64,000 nucleotides of DNA from JAIXWP01 sp046309775 (GCA_046309775.1 JBKCOM010000162.1:14716-78715), one strand, 5' to 3'. Shown: positions 16,973 to 27,045, counted from the first letter of the stretch. Notes: generated by a model from the letters alone, not told the origin. Program-made: numbers and translations.

Positions 16973-19900
16973 ATGCAGAGAAAAGTTTACTTGTTATTAG
17001 CACTCATGTTATCCGCAGTTACTGGAGCCTTGGCTCAGTCTTCTGGCGGTACACTACGAGGTAAAGTCACGGACAAAGACACCAAAGAGCCCGTGCCTTT
17101 CGCAAACGTTGTTGTATTCCTCAACGGTAACTTGATTACTGGAGGTACGACCGATTTTGACGGTAAATACACCATCAAACCAATTGATCCTGGTACTTAT
17201 GAAGTGCAGTTTTCAATGGTTGGTTATACGTCACAAACGATCAAAGGTGTTCCAATTTCCAATGGTAAAATTCAAGAAGCAAATGCGGAGCTCAGCTCCG
17301 GATCAGAGCTTCAGACCATCGAAATCGTGGACTACAAAGTGCCATTGATTGATAAAGATGGTGGTGCATCAGGTGGTACAGTAACACGTGAAGAAATTGC
17401 AAAAATGCCTAGCCGTGATATCGGTGGTCTTGCTACCACTGTAGCGGGTGTTAACTCGGCTGGTACTGGTGGTGGTATCTCCATCCGCGGTGCAAGAACG
17501 GGTTCTACTTGGGTATATATCGACGGTATCAAAGTTCGCGGTAGCACTGCACTTCCGAAGTCTTCTATTGAAGAGGTATCCGTAATTACGGGTGGTATTC
17601 CAGCTAGTATCGGTGACGCTACCGGTGGTGTCATCAACGTAGCTTTGAGAAGTGCTTCATCTAAATATACAGGAGGTCTAGAAGTAATCACCTCTGGCTT
17701 CAAGAGCGGTGATGGCGTAGTAGGCTTTGACAATTTCGGATACAACCTTATTGAAGGTTCGTTGTCTGGTCCGATTCTTTTCAAGAAGGATCAAGACGGT
17801 AAAAAAATCAGACCAATCCTCGGATTCTTCGTTTCAGGTAACTACACCGACGTAGTTGACCCGAACCCAGCATTTGGTGGTAACTTCAAGATTAAGGATG
17901 ATGTACGTCAAGCCCTTATCGATGATCCTATTCGCCTTAATCCTCAAGGAAACGGTATCCTTTATAATGCCGACTTCTTGACTTCTGACGATTTCGAAAA
18001 AGTAAACACCAACCTCAATGCGCGCGACAGATCCGCAAACTTGGTAGCGAAGTTTGACTTCAACCTTTCTGAAAACATCACTTTCACTCTTGGTGGTACT
18101 GGTGCCTTCAGAAGAGCAAATCAATTTAGCTATTCCAATATGCTGATGAACTGGGACAACAACCAGCAAGCAACAGACCTAGACTGGAGAGCGTATGCAC
18201 GTTTCAGTCAGCGTTTCAAGAATGCAGAAGGAAAAGAGTCGTCAGCCAACAACTTAAAGAATGTATTCTATACCTTCATGGTTGACTATAGCCGCAACTA
18301 TAGATTGCGCCAAGACGACACTCACAGAGATGATGTATTCAAATACGGACACATCGGATACTTCGACCAGATCAGTGGTAATTCATACAGCTTCAACGGA
18401 AACTACTTCCGTCAGACAGGTGTGCAGGACTTGAACATCTTCTTTACACCATCTGATTTCAACCCAGAAACGGCTACCCTAACAAGTCAGTTCTTTAGCT
18501 TGCCTGTTAGCCAAGACATCTTGGATGTGATTACAGACAATAACGGAAATATCATTCGTGACCCAAATCAAATCTTCATCAATCAGCCATTGTCATTTAA
18601 CCCATATGCCAACATTGAAAACATTCTTGCTGGTAATGGTTTGATCAATGGTTTTGGTCCTGATGCAACTTATAACCTTTGGTCATACATCGGAACACAA
18701 AACAACAACTACAGCGAAAGCTTGTCAACTCAGTTCCGTGTAAGTGGTCGTGGTTCTGCTGACATTGGTAACCACGCTATTGAAGTTGGTTTCGAATTTG
18801 AGCGTCGCAGTGATGCTGGGTATTCTTTAGCTCCAGTGGGCTTGTGGCAAATTGGCCGTCTTTACACCAATAGCCATATCCTCGAGTTGGACAATGCTCC
18901 AGGCACAGACTATGACTCAACCAATGTCATCGTAGATGGATTCTCTTATACTTATTTCGACAGATTACGCGGTGATGGACAGTTTGAATTCGACTATCGC
19001 TTGAGAGAAGCACTCGGTTTGGATCCAAATGGAACCGACCTCATCAACCTTGACAATATCAATCCAGAAGATTTGGATTTGTCAATGTTTGGTGCAGAAG
19101 ATCTACTCAACCAAGGTAACAACCTCGTGAGCTATTTTGGTTACGACCACACTGGTAAGCGTGTGAGAGGTCGTCCAACCATTGATGACTTCTTCCAAGA
19201 TCAATATAGAGTTGGTGACAGAACATATTTCAGCAGATCTATTGGCGCCTTCGAACCTATCTATACCAGCGGTTACATCATGGATAAGTTCGCATTTGAT
19301 GACCTTATCTTCAACGTTGGTCTTCGTATTGACCGATTTGATGCTAACCAACCTGTATTGAAAGACCCTTACGTGGTAGGTGTTGGAACTACTGTTGGAG
19401 AGGCCGACTTCTCTCGCTTCAATGGTTATTCAGCTCCATCAAACATGGGTGATAACTATGTGGTATATGTGAACGACGTAAATAACCCAACTGCTGTAAC
19501 GGGGTTCCGTAACGGTGATACTTGGTATAATGCACAAGGACAAATTGTAACTGACCCTCTCACTACAGTTGGAAGCGGTGGTAACTTGAACCCATTACTT
19601 CAAGGAGAGCCAGGCACACTTACTTCGTCAGCCTTCCGTGACTATGATCCAGCGGTGAATATTATGCCACGTATCGCATTCTCGTTCCCAATTTCTGATG
19701 AGGCATTGTTCTTCGCTCACTATGACATCTTAACTCAGCGTCCAACAGAAGCAAACAGATTCAATCCTATCGATTACTTCTACTTGGCTAACAGAAATGA
19801 TTTGATCAATAACCCAAATCTTCGTCCTGAAAAAACAGTTGACTATGCGCTCGGTTTCCAACAGATTCTTTCAAGAAGCTCTTCAATCAAATTAGAAGCT

Positions 19901-20710
19901 TTCTATCGTGAGTTGCGAGATATGATTCAGGTAAGAAGCTATGTAGGTGCTTATCCTGTAACATACAGAACATTTGGCAACCTTGACTTCGGTACTGTAA
20001 AAGGTTTGACTCTTACTTACGATCTTAGAAAGACTGGTAATATTTGGATTAAGACATCATATACCCTCCAGTTTGCTGATGGTACTGGTTCTACTACGGC
20101 TACCCAGCTTGCGTTGATCAATAACGGACTTCCAAACTTGCGAACTGTAAATCCAGTGAACTTTGACCAACGCCACCGTATCATCACTACCCTCGACTAC
20201 CGTTATGGAGAGGGTGCTGAATACAATGGTCCAGTTTGGTTTGGTAAGAAGATTTTTGAAAATACTGGTGCCAACTTTATCGCAAACCTAGGTTCTGGTA
20301 CGCCATATACAGCGCAACAATTCGCTACGCCTATCACTGGTGAAGTTCCACCATCAACACGCGGTAGCTTGAATGGTGCTCGTCTTCCATGGCAATTCAA
20401 TGTTGACTTGCAATTGGACAGAAACTTCACATTGGTTTTTGGCAAAACCGAAGAGAAGAAGCGTGTAACGAACCTCAACGTTTATCTCTGGGTAGTAAAC
20501 TTACTTAACACTCGCAATATTAACGGTGTATATCGCTACACTGGTACTCCTGATGATGATGGATTCTTGTCTTCAGCTCGCTACACAGCGTTGATTGAAG
20601 CTCAGAACAACCCAGATTCATTCCGCAACTACTATTCTATGTTTGTGAACAATCCTTACAACTTGGCGGCACCTCGTCAGATTCGTCTAGGTGTAAGATT
20701 TGATTTTTAA
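16973..20710 (+). CDS. TonB-dependent receptor with carboxypeptidase-like N-terminal domain
   Basis: A 1245-residue outer-membrane receptor. Signal peptide to about residue 21; CarboxypepD_reg-like Ig domain (about 27-110: GTLRGKVTDKDTKEPVPFANV, GTTDFDGKYTIKPIDPGTYEV, VGYTSQ); plug (about 120-235: REEIAKMPSRDIGG, GGISIRGARTGSTWVYIDGIKV, GIPASIGDATGGVINV); 22-strand barrel to the C-terminal RQIRLGVRFDF. Energised by TonB-ExbBD, substrate unknown; lack of a partner SusD argues against a glycan Sus system. Codons are strongly optimal (GGT, AAC, CGT), implying high expression. A secreted giant and a PorV-like gene follow within 50 bases each. Confidence 0.92.
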   Translation: MQRKVYLLLALMLSAVTGALAQSSGGTLRGKVTDKDTKEPVPFANVVVFLNGNLITGGTTDFDGKYTIKPIDPGTYEVQFSMVGYTSQTIKGVPISNGKIQEANAELSSGSELQTIEIVDYKVPLIDKDGGASGGTVTREEIAKMPSRDIGGLATTVAGVNSAGTGGGISIRGARTGSTWVYIDGIKVRGSTALPKSSIEEVSVITGGIPASIGDATGGVINVALRSASSKYTGGLEVITSGFKSGDGVVGFDNFGYNLIEGSLSGPILFKKDQDGKKIRPILGFFVSGNYTDVVDPNPAFGGNFKIKDDVRQALIDDPIRLNPQGNGILYNADFLTSDDFEKVNTNLNARDRSANLVAKFDFNLSENITFTLGGTGAFRRANQFSYSNMLMNWDNNQQATDLDWRAYARFSQRFKNAEGKESSANNLKNVFYTFMVDYSRNYRLRQDDTHRDDVFKYGHIGYFDQISGNSYSFNGNYFRQTGVQDLNIFFTPSDFNPETATLTSQFFSLPVSQDILDVITDNNGNIIRDPNQIFINQPLSFNPYANIENILAGNGLINGFGPDATYNLWSYIGTQNNNYSESLSTQFRVSGRGSADIGNHAIEVGFEFERRSDAGYSLAPVGLWQIGRLYTNSHILELDNAPGTDYDSTNVIVDGFSYTYFDRLRGDGQFEFDYRLREALGLDPNGTDLINLDNINPEDLDLSMFGAEDLLNQGNNLVSYFGYDHTGKRVRGRPTIDDFFQDQYRVGDRTYFSRSIGAFEPIYTSGYIMDKFAFDDLIFNVGLRIDRFDANQPVLKDPYVVGVGTTVGEADFSRFNGYSAPSNMGDNYVVYVNDVNNPTAVTGFRNGDTWYNAQGQIVTDPLTTVGSGGNLNPLLQGEPGTLTSSAFRDYDPAVNIMPRIAFSFPISDEALFFAHYDILTQRPTEANRFNPIDYFYLANRNDLINNPNLRPEKTVDYALGFQQILSRSSSIKLEAFYRELRDMIQVRSYVGAYPVTYRTFGNLDFGTVKGLTLTYDLRKTGNIWIKTSYTLQFADGTGSTTATQLALINNGLPNLRTVNPVNFDQRHRIITTLDYRYGEGAEYNGPVWFGKKIFENTGANFIANLGSGTPYTAQQFATPITGEVPPSTRGSLNGARLPWQFNVDLQLDRNFTLVFGKTEEKKRVTNLNVYLWVVNLLNTRNINGVYRYTGTPDDDGFLSSARYTALIEAQNNPDSFRNYYSMFVNNPYNLAAPRQIRLGVRFDF

Positions 20711-20758
20711 TGGTCCGTGTTAAGAGAAATGAAAATGAACTTTAATCGAGGAGAAATA

Positions 20759-23700
20759 ATGAGCATCAAACAATTTAGTTTACTCGCACTCGTAATTATT
20801 TTATCAACTCAGGCTCATGCCATGCGCTACATGGGCGCAAATGGCAGCGGGATGCCCACAAATGATCCGCACAGAACGGCTCATCTGGGCACGCGTGCAG
20901 CCGCTTGTGCCCCTGCACAAGCACGCGCAGACCTTGAGTGGAACAACGTTCGCGCTAAAATCGAAACCGGTGGTTCGATGTGGCAAGACCGCGCGACCAG
21001 TCGTGCATCTTATGAAGTTCCGAAAGATGGTGGTGTTTCATCTATCTATTCAGGAGCACTTTGGATGGGTGGTACCTCTCCAGATGGTCAGTTAAAGCTT
21101 GCTGCCGTTACCTTCCGCGCGGATGGTAATGACTACTGGCCTGGACCGCTTACCAACGATGGAACTGCCGAAGTTTCTGACGCGGTTTGCGCAGAATATG
21201 ACCAGTTCTTTGTGAGCTTCCGTCAAGATGCACAATTGCACAGAGCGTACTTTGACTGTATCGCCAGCGGTGAAGGTGACTGTGATAGCTACCAAACACC
21301 TGCCTATTTTAATAGCTACCCAGCGCAGGGTAATCCTGTACTCGGTCAAGATTTTTACCTAGCTCCGTTCTACGACTATGATGGAGACTTACTCTATGAT
21401 CCATCACAGGGTGACTATCCTTGGTATGATTTCTTAAAAGAAATCGACTGTCGCACACGTACAAGAGAGAGTGTGGTTCCTTTGTTTGGGGACCAGACTT
21501 ATTACTGGATTTTCAACGATAAAGGTAACGTTCACTCTGAGTCACTCGGTCAGCCTATTGGTATGGAAATTAGAGCGCAAGCTTTCGCATTCACTACCAA
21601 CGATGAGATCAACAACATGACCTTCTACAACTATGTATTGATTAATCAGGGTTCTCAAACTTTGACCAATACATACTTTGGTAGCTGGGTTGACCCAGAC
21701 CTAGGTAACTCAACTGACGACTATGTTGGTTGCGACGTTCAGCGCGGTCTTGGATATTGCTATAATGGTGATAATACCGATGAAGCAGGTCCTGGTACCA
21801 ATGGTTATGGTGCAAATCCTCCAGCAGTTGGTGTTGACTTCTTCGAAGGTCCTTACCAAGATGCCGATGAAATCGATAACCCTTTGACCACAGATATTGC
21901 CGTGGCACAAGCTCAAGGCGGTATTCCTTACAAAGGTCTTGGCATTGGATACGGAGATGGTATTGTAGACAACGAGCGCTTCGGTATGAGAAGATTCGTT
22001 TATTACAACATCGGAACTAACCCTATCAATGGTGACCCTGATAACGCACCTGACTTCTATAACTACATGCGTGGTATTTGGAAGAATGGTCAAACAATGC
22101 TCTACGGTGGAACTGGTGTTGCTGGTAACAGTGGCGTAACTACCGTGGAAGCAGGATACATGTTCCCAAGAGATACCGACCCTGTACACTGGGGTACCAA
22201 CGGAACTCCAATGCCTACATGGTCAGAAGAAACTTCGCTCAATCCTTCAGGTGACCGTCGCTTTATCCAATCGGCTGGTCCGTTCACCCTTGAGCCTGGT
22301 GATTACAACAACATCACCGTAGGTGTGGTTTGGGCACGCAGTTTCCAAGGTGATGCTAGAGCTTCTGTAAACCTTTTGAAAGATGCAGATGATAAGGCTC
22401 AAGCATTGTTCGATAACTGCTTCGAACTTGTATCTGGTCCAGACGCTCCAGACGTGACTGTACGTGAATTGGAAAATGAGCTTATTCTCATGCTTTCTAA
22501 TGAAAATACCATTAGCAATAACTACTTAGAAGGATATTCAGAATTCGATGCTTCGATTCCCGAAGCGATCAACTCTCTAGGATTGACATTCACAGAGGAG
22601 CAACGCTCTTATGCTTTCGAAGGATATTTAGTGTATCAACTTGCGAACGCGGAAATTGGTCCTGAAGAATTAAATGACCCAACCAAGGCTCGTTTGATCT
22701 TCCAAACCGATGTGGCTAATGACGTTTCAGACATTATCAACTATGAGTTCCAAGCGGAAAGCGAATTGATTATTCCAACACTTAAAGTGAATGGCGCTAA
22801 CGAAGGAATTACTCGTTCTATTCGCGTAACTACTGACGCATTCGCTCAAGGTCAAAACGCATTGATTAACCATAAGACGTATTACTTTATGGCAATTGCT
22901 TATGGTTACAATAACTACTTAGAGTATAACCCAGTTAGTCGTAATGGACAGAGCCGCGCATTCATTTCTTCTCGTAAGGCTGCATCCGGTGAAATCCCAG
23001 TTATTACTGGTATTCCTCGCGCCCCAATGAATGGCATTGTTCAAAACGCAAGCTATGGCCAAGGCATTCCTTTGACGCAAATCGAAGGACAAGGAAATGG
23101 AAATCTCTTCACTTTCCTCAATCCCCAGACAGAGGCTACTATTCTCGAAGATGGAATAGATACTGAGCCAACCTATGCTGCCGGTGCTAGCCCCGTGTCA
23201 GTGATTGTTATTGATCCGCTCAGAGTTCAAGATGCAGAATGGGAATTGCGTCTCACAGGTGATACTGACTTTAATGAAACCAATCCAGACTCATTATTCT
23301 GGCAGCTCACTAATTTGACAAACGGCGAGGTAATCCCTCATTACAAGTCATTCCGTGTGGCTAGTGAAGATGTAATTCTTGACTACGGTATCGCTGTGAA
23401 TTGGGGTCAGTTTGTATCACCAATTGTTAGTGATGATTACCCTGCTGAAATTCCTGAGATTATTTTCTCTGGTATTTCATATGCAGATGAGAGTCGTCCT
23501 TGGTTGTTTGGTGTTCCCGATGAAGACGGTACTACCTCTTTCAACTGGATTCGCTCTGGATCTGACGGTGTAGATTCTGATGGTACCTTCGATGAAAACA
23601 TCTATGCTGACTACAACCTCAATTACTTAAACAATCTCGGATTGGATTTGCCTGCTGCTGATCCAAACCAGATCTACGAAGATGTTGTCAATGGTACATG

Positions 23701-25033
23701 GGCTCCTTATGCACTCGCTTCTTATTCACAAGAGAATGAAGGTGCCTACGTAAATAATGCAGCTCCACTGTTGGGCTTGATTAGTATGACCAATTACAAT
23801 AGATCGTCTACAAATCCAATGGGCTCCATCTGGCAAAGTACGCCGTTGGCAATTACCAACACTGCTCGACCATTGGCTCGTCTCGATCGTTTGAATAGCG
23901 TTGATATCGTATTCACTGCCGATAAATCAAAGTGGACTCGTTGTCCTGTACTTGAAATGCAATCCAACCCTTCCTTGGCACAAGGATTTGCGCCAACTGA
24001 CCGATATGTGAAAAACCAATTACGCCGCGCACCTTCTGTTGATAAAAATGGAAGAAGAGCAGGTCAAGAAGGTTATAACGATGCAGAAGGAACATTAAAC
24101 GGCCTTCAGCCAACAGGTATGGGTTGGTTCCCAGGATATGCTATCGATGTGCACACTGGTGAACGTCTCAATATGGCATTCGGTGAAGACTCATGGTTGG
24201 TAAGTGAAAATGGTCGTGACATGATCTGGAATCCTACCAGTAACTTCACAAGCCCTGATGGAACCCAAAACTTCTTCGGCGGTCAACACTGGATTTATGT
24301 ATTCAGAAATGCACAGTTCGAACAAGTGACATCCAGCGGTCTCACTTTGATGCCACGTTATGATCAAGGTCAAACCTTCTATAACATTGCTACTGCAACC
24401 AACTTTAATGGTGCACTAACTGCAACGTCTAGCAACCTCAATAACTACAAGACTCTTTGGGCATCTTGCTCTTGGATTGGTTCTTCCATCAAGATTAACG
24501 AATCGGTTCCATTCTTGAGTGTTGAACAAGGCTTGATTCCAAATGAGGCTCGCGTAAGTATCCGTGTATCGCGCCCTTATAGAAGATGGTCTTCAACAAG
24601 CGCCACACTCAACAACCCTGATGCGAATGGAGCAATCAATGGTTGGAGAAACTTGTATCGCTTTAGCACCAAAGGCTTCAACCCAACCGTGCTAACTGGT
24701 GAGGCTTTGGAAGATGAGTTGAACGAAATTAACGTAGTGCCTAATCCATACTATGCTTTCAGCACGTATGAGACTAGTAAACTCGACAACAGAGTTAAGA
24801 TTACTAATCTTCCTCAGGTATGTACTATTTCTATTTTCGATATGAATGGTACACGCATTCGTCAATTCAGAAAAGCTGATCCAACAACTTCTCTTGATTG
24901 GGATTTGAAAAATGAAAAGAATATTCCAATCGCGAGTGGCACTTATATCATCCACATAGAAGTACCAGGTGTTGGTGAAAAGATTTTGAAATGGTTCGGT
25001 GTAATGAGACCAGTAGACTTGGATCGTTTCTAA
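20759..25033 (+). CDS. Giant secreted protein with T9SS-like C-terminal domain
   Basis: 1424 residues from ATG 20759, chosen because AGGAG stands 5-9 bases before it, rare in this genome, and a signal peptide follows directly (SIKQFSLLALVIILSTQAHA). The last about 85 residues (INVVPNPYYAFSTYE...VKITNLPQVCTISIFDMNGTRIRQF...WDLKNEKNIPIASGTYIIHI) form a sorting-type beta-sandwich, here with a TSKLDNRVKITNLP variant often found in this class. The body is Asp/Asn/Gly-rich with no catalytic motif I can name. Placed between a TonB receptor and a PorV-like barrel, it is likely a surface protein delivered or anchored by that set. Optimal codons suggest abundant product. Confidence 0.75.
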   Translation: MSIKQFSLLALVIILSTQAHAMRYMGANGSGMPTNDPHRTAHLGTRAAACAPAQARADLEWNNVRAKIETGGSMWQDRATSRASYEVPKDGGVSSIYSGALWMGGTSPDGQLKLAAVTFRADGNDYWPGPLTNDGTAEVSDAVCAEYDQFFVSFRQDAQLHRAYFDCIASGEGDCDSYQTPAYFNSYPAQGNPVLGQDFYLAPFYDYDGDLLYDPSQGDYPWYDFLKEIDCRTRTRESVVPLFGDQTYYWIFNDKGNVHSESLGQPIGMEIRAQAFAFTTNDEINNMTFYNYVLINQGSQTLTNTYFGSWVDPDLGNSTDDYVGCDVQRGLGYCYNGDNTDEAGPGTNGYGANPPAVGVDFFEGPYQDADEIDNPLTTDIAVAQAQGGIPYKGLGIGYGDGIVDNERFGMRRFVYYNIGTNPINGDPDNAPDFYNYMRGIWKNGQTMLYGGTGVAGNSGVTTVEAGYMFPRDTDPVHWGTNGTPMPTWSEETSLNPSGDRRFIQSAGPFTLEPGDYNNITVGVVWARSFQGDARASVNLLKDADDKAQALFDNCFELVSGPDAPDVTVRELENELILMLSNENTISNNYLEGYSEFDASIPEAINSLGLTFTEEQRSYAFEGYLVYQLANAEIGPEELNDPTKARLIFQTDVANDVSDIINYEFQAESELIIPTLKVNGANEGITRSIRVTTDAFAQGQNALINHKTYYFMAIAYGYNNYLEYNPVSRNGQSRAFISSRKAASGEIPVITGIPRAPMNGIVQNASYGQGIPLTQIEGQGNGNLFTFLNPQTEATILEDGIDTEPTYAAGASPVSVIVIDPLRVQDAEWELRLTGDTDFNETNPDSLFWQLTNLTNGEVIPHYKSFRVASEDVILDYGIAVNWGQFVSPIVSDDYPAEIPEIIFSGISYADESRPWLFGVPDEDGTTSFNWIRSGSDGVDSDGTFDENIYADYNLNYLNNLGLDLPAADPNQIYEDVVNGTWAPYALASYSQENEGAYVNNAAPLLGLISMTNYNRSSTNPMGSIWQSTPLAITNTARPLARLDRLNSVDIVFTADKSKWTRCPVLEMQSNPSLAQGFAPTDRYVKNQLRRAPSVDKNGRRAGQEGYNDAEGTLNGLQPTGMGWFPGYAIDVHTGERLNMAFGEDSWLVSENGRDMIWNPTSNFTSPDGTQNFFGGQHWIYVFRNAQFEQVTSSGLTLMPRYDQGQTFYNIATATNFNGALTATSSNLNNYKTLWASCSWIGSSIKINESVPFLSVEQGLIPNEARVSIRVSRPYRRWSSTSATLNNPDANGAINGWRNLYRFSTKGFNPTVLTGEALEDELNEINVVPNPYYAFSTYETSKLDNRVKITNLPQVCTISIFDMNGTRIRQFRKADPTTSLDWDLKNEKNIPIASGTYIIHIEVPGVGEKILKWFGVMRPVDLDRF

Positions 25034-25063
25034 TAATTAAACAAAAGATTTCAGAAAGAAAAT

Positions 25064-26095
25064 ATGCTTATGAAAAGGCTTTCAATCATAGTATTAGCAG
25101 CAATTACAACTTTAACGAGCTTTGCTGGTAATCCCGACCGTGCAGGTTCTGCTGGTGCTGGCCACCTTTTGGTTAACCCTTGGGCTCGAACCTCTGGCAT
25201 GGCAGGTGCGTCGATGGCTTCTATCAACGGTATCGAGGCTTCATTCCTCAACGTTGCTGGACTTGCTTTCACCAGAAAGACTGAGGTGTTATTCACCAAT
25301 ACCAATTATCTCGTAGGAACTGGAATTCGTCTCAATGCTTTTGGTCTTGGCCAAAAGGTTGGTGAATCTGGTGCTCTTGGAATTTCAGTTGCCAATATGA
25401 ATTTTGGCGACCTCGAAATTACTACCGAAGATCTTCCAGAAGGCGGTATCGGTACTTTTTCACCAAACTACACTAACATCGCTCTATCATATGCTAAAGG
25501 ATTTTCCAATAGTATTTATGGAGGTATCACAGTTAGAATGATCTCTGAGGCCATTTACAATGTGCGCTCTCAAGGGTTCTCTTTCGACGCTGGTATTCGT
25601 TATGTAACAGGTGAAAGAGACAACGTTCGTTTTGGTATTGCACTTAGAAACGTTGGCCCTCCTATGAGATACAATGGTGACGGTTTGAGTATCGCTGCTA
25701 CCATTCCCACCAATGGTACAAGTCTTACAGTAGAACAGCGCTCTGAAAGATTCGAATTACCTTCTTTGGTTAATGTAGGATTTGCTTATGATTTTCTTTT
25801 TGGTGACAAAATGAAACTCACTGCAGATGGTCAGTTCACTTCCAACTCCTTTACCCGCGACCAACTCGCCGTGGGAGCACAGTTCGGATTCCGCGAGCGT
25901 TTCTTCTTGAGAGGCGGTTATGGCACTGAAATCGGCGCTGGAGAAAAAGCAACTGTATTCACTGGTCCTAGCTTTGGTGGAACTATTCAAGTCCCATTTG
26001 GACAAAACGGTTCAAACATCGGTCTTGACTATAGCTACAGAGCTACCAATCCTTTCAATGGTGTGCATAGCATCGGTTTGCATATTACCCTTTAA
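25064..26095 (+). CDS. PorV/PorQ-like outer-membrane beta-barrel (UPF0164-type)
   Basis: A 343-residue FadL-like barrel of the PorV/PorQ group: signal peptide, then GAGHLLVNPWARTSGMAGASMASINGIEASFLNVAGLAF, the characteristic N-terminal hatch, and amphipathic strands to GLHITL. PorV carries T9SS cargo from the translocon to the attachment complex. Here the gene lies 30 bases behind a T9SS-like cargo gene and uses the same optimal codons, suggesting a dedicated partner of that cargo rather than the housekeeping PorV; a second homologue is at 53350. ATG 25064 or 25070 are both possible. A strong terminator follows. Confidence 0.85.
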   Translation: MLMKRLSIIVLAAITTLTSFAGNPDRAGSAGAGHLLVNPWARTSGMAGASMASINGIEASFLNVAGLAFTRKTEVLFTNTNYLVGTGIRLNAFGLGQKVGESGALGISVANMNFGDLEITTEDLPEGGIGTFSPNYTNIALSYAKGFSNSIYGGITVRMISEAIYNVRSQGFSFDAGIRYVTGERDNVRFGIALRNVGPPMRYNGDGLSIAATIPTNGTSLTVEQRSERFELPSLVNVGFAYDFLFGDKMKLTADGQFTSNSFTRDQLAVGAQFGFRERFFLRGGYGTEIGAGEKATVFTGPSFGGTIQVPFGQNGSNIGLDYSYRATNPFNGVHSIGLHITL

Positions 26096-26105
26096 GAAAA
26101 TTTTA

Positions 26106-26113
26106 TATCTTTG
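26106..26113 (+). promoter_or_regulatory. Candidate -7 element (TATCTTTG) before hairpin and greA
   Basis: Exact TAnnTTTG between the PorV-like gene and its terminator. A TTG lies 25 bases upstream, longer than typical. If used, the transcript would begin at the terminator hairpin and run to greA. Confidence 0.3.
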
Positions 26114-26120
26114 TTGTGTT

Positions 26121-26153
26121 GAGAACCCCAATCTTTGGGGTTCTCTCTTTTTT
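26121..26153 (+). terminator. Intrinsic terminator of the TonB/PorV operon
   Basis: GAGAACCCCAA (26121-26131) pairs perfectly with TTGGGGTTCTC (26135-26145), loop TCT, followed by a T-rich tail. Confidence 0.9.
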
Positions 26154-26179
26154 AGTAACATTCATTAAATTAAAAGACC

Positions 26180-26656
26180 ATGGCATCACAAGTAGCATAC
26201 TACACCGCCGAAGGACTTAAAAAGCTGAAAGAAGAATTGCATCAACTTAAAACCGTTGAGCGTCCAAAAATATCTGCTCAGATTGCTGAAGCAAGAGATA
26301 AGGGTGATCTATCGGAAAATGCCGAATATGATGCCGCAAAGGAAGCACAGGGCTTGCTAGAGGCACGCATTGCTAAAATGGAAGATTTGGTTGCCAACGC
26401 CAGACTTGTTGATGAGTCACAACTCGATAATTCTAAAGTTTTTATTTTATCAAAAGTAAAAATCAAAAACCTCAATAATAACGCTGTTCTCGAATACACT
26501 TTAGTGGCAGAGAATGAAGCCAATTTAGCAGAGAAAAAAATATCGGTCGATTCACCTATCGGCAAAGGATTGCTCGGCAAAAAAGTTGGTGACGTAGCAG
26601 AGGTACAAGTCCCTGCTGGTAAACTCAAACTTGAAATCATTGATATCAACCGTTAA
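26180..26656 (+). CDS. greA: Transcription elongation factor GreA
   Basis: Rescues backtracked RNA polymerase by stimulating transcript cleavage. The 158 residues fit the family: N-terminal coiled coil with YYTAEGLKKLKEELHQLK and GDLSENAEYDAAKEAQ (the tip Asp/Glu residues), and the C-terminal FKBP-like part ending SPIGKGLLGKKVGDVAEVQVPAGKLKLEI. The stop codon overlaps the ATG of the HIT gene by one base, so they are translationally coupled. Confidence 0.96.
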   Translation: MASQVAYYTAEGLKKLKEELHQLKTVERPKISAQIAEARDKGDLSENAEYDAAKEAQGLLEARIAKMEDLVANARLVDESQLDNSKVFILSKVKIKNLNNNAVLEYTLVAENEANLAEKKISVDSPIGKGLLGKKVGDVAEVQVPAGKLKLEIIDINR

Positions 26657-27045
26657 TGGCTACAATTTTTTCTAAAATAATTGCAGGTGAAATCCCTTGC
26701 TACAAGGTAGCTGAGAATGATAAATATCTTGCCTTTCTCGACATCCTCCCGGTAGCGAAGGGTCATTGTCTTGTAATTCCTAAGGAAGAAATAGACTACT
26801 ACTTTGATATGGATAATGATGCTATTGCTGAAATTAACCTATTTGCTAAAGAGGTAGCACTAAAAATAAAAAAAGTAGTGCCTTGCCTCAAAGTTGGAGT
26901 CGCTGTGATTGGATTAGAAGTGCCACACGCACACATACACCTCATTCCTATGAATAGTATTGGTGATATTAACTTTCAAAAAGAAAGGGTTAAAATGTCT
27001 CCGGAAGAATTTTCTTCACTTGCAGAAGAAATTAAAAACGCCTGA
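26656..27045 (+). CDS. HIT-family nucleotide hydrolase/transferase
   Basis: A 129-residue histidine-triad protein. The active site VPHAHIHLIPM (HxHxH) is near residue 100, and the N-terminal FSKIIAGEIPCYKVAENDKYLAFLDILPVAKGHCLVIPK is the standard substrate pocket. HIT proteins cleave nucleoside phosphoramidates or Ap4A. It overlaps greA by one base and ends inside a shared terminator with convergent hemB. Physiological substrate unknown. Confidence 0.93.
   Translation: MATIFSKIIAGEIPCYKVAENDKYLAFLDILPVAKGHCLVIPKEEIDYYFDMDNDAIAEINLFAKEVALKIKKVVPCLKVGVAVIGLEVPHAHIHLIPMNSIGDINFQKERVKMSPEEFSSLAEEIKNA

Noticed and set aside
17332..17784. 150-codon open frame on the minus strand inside the TonB receptor gene
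   Set aside because: Shadow of a strongly codon-biased gene; Pro/Thr/Ser-rich translation without domain, signal or promoter.
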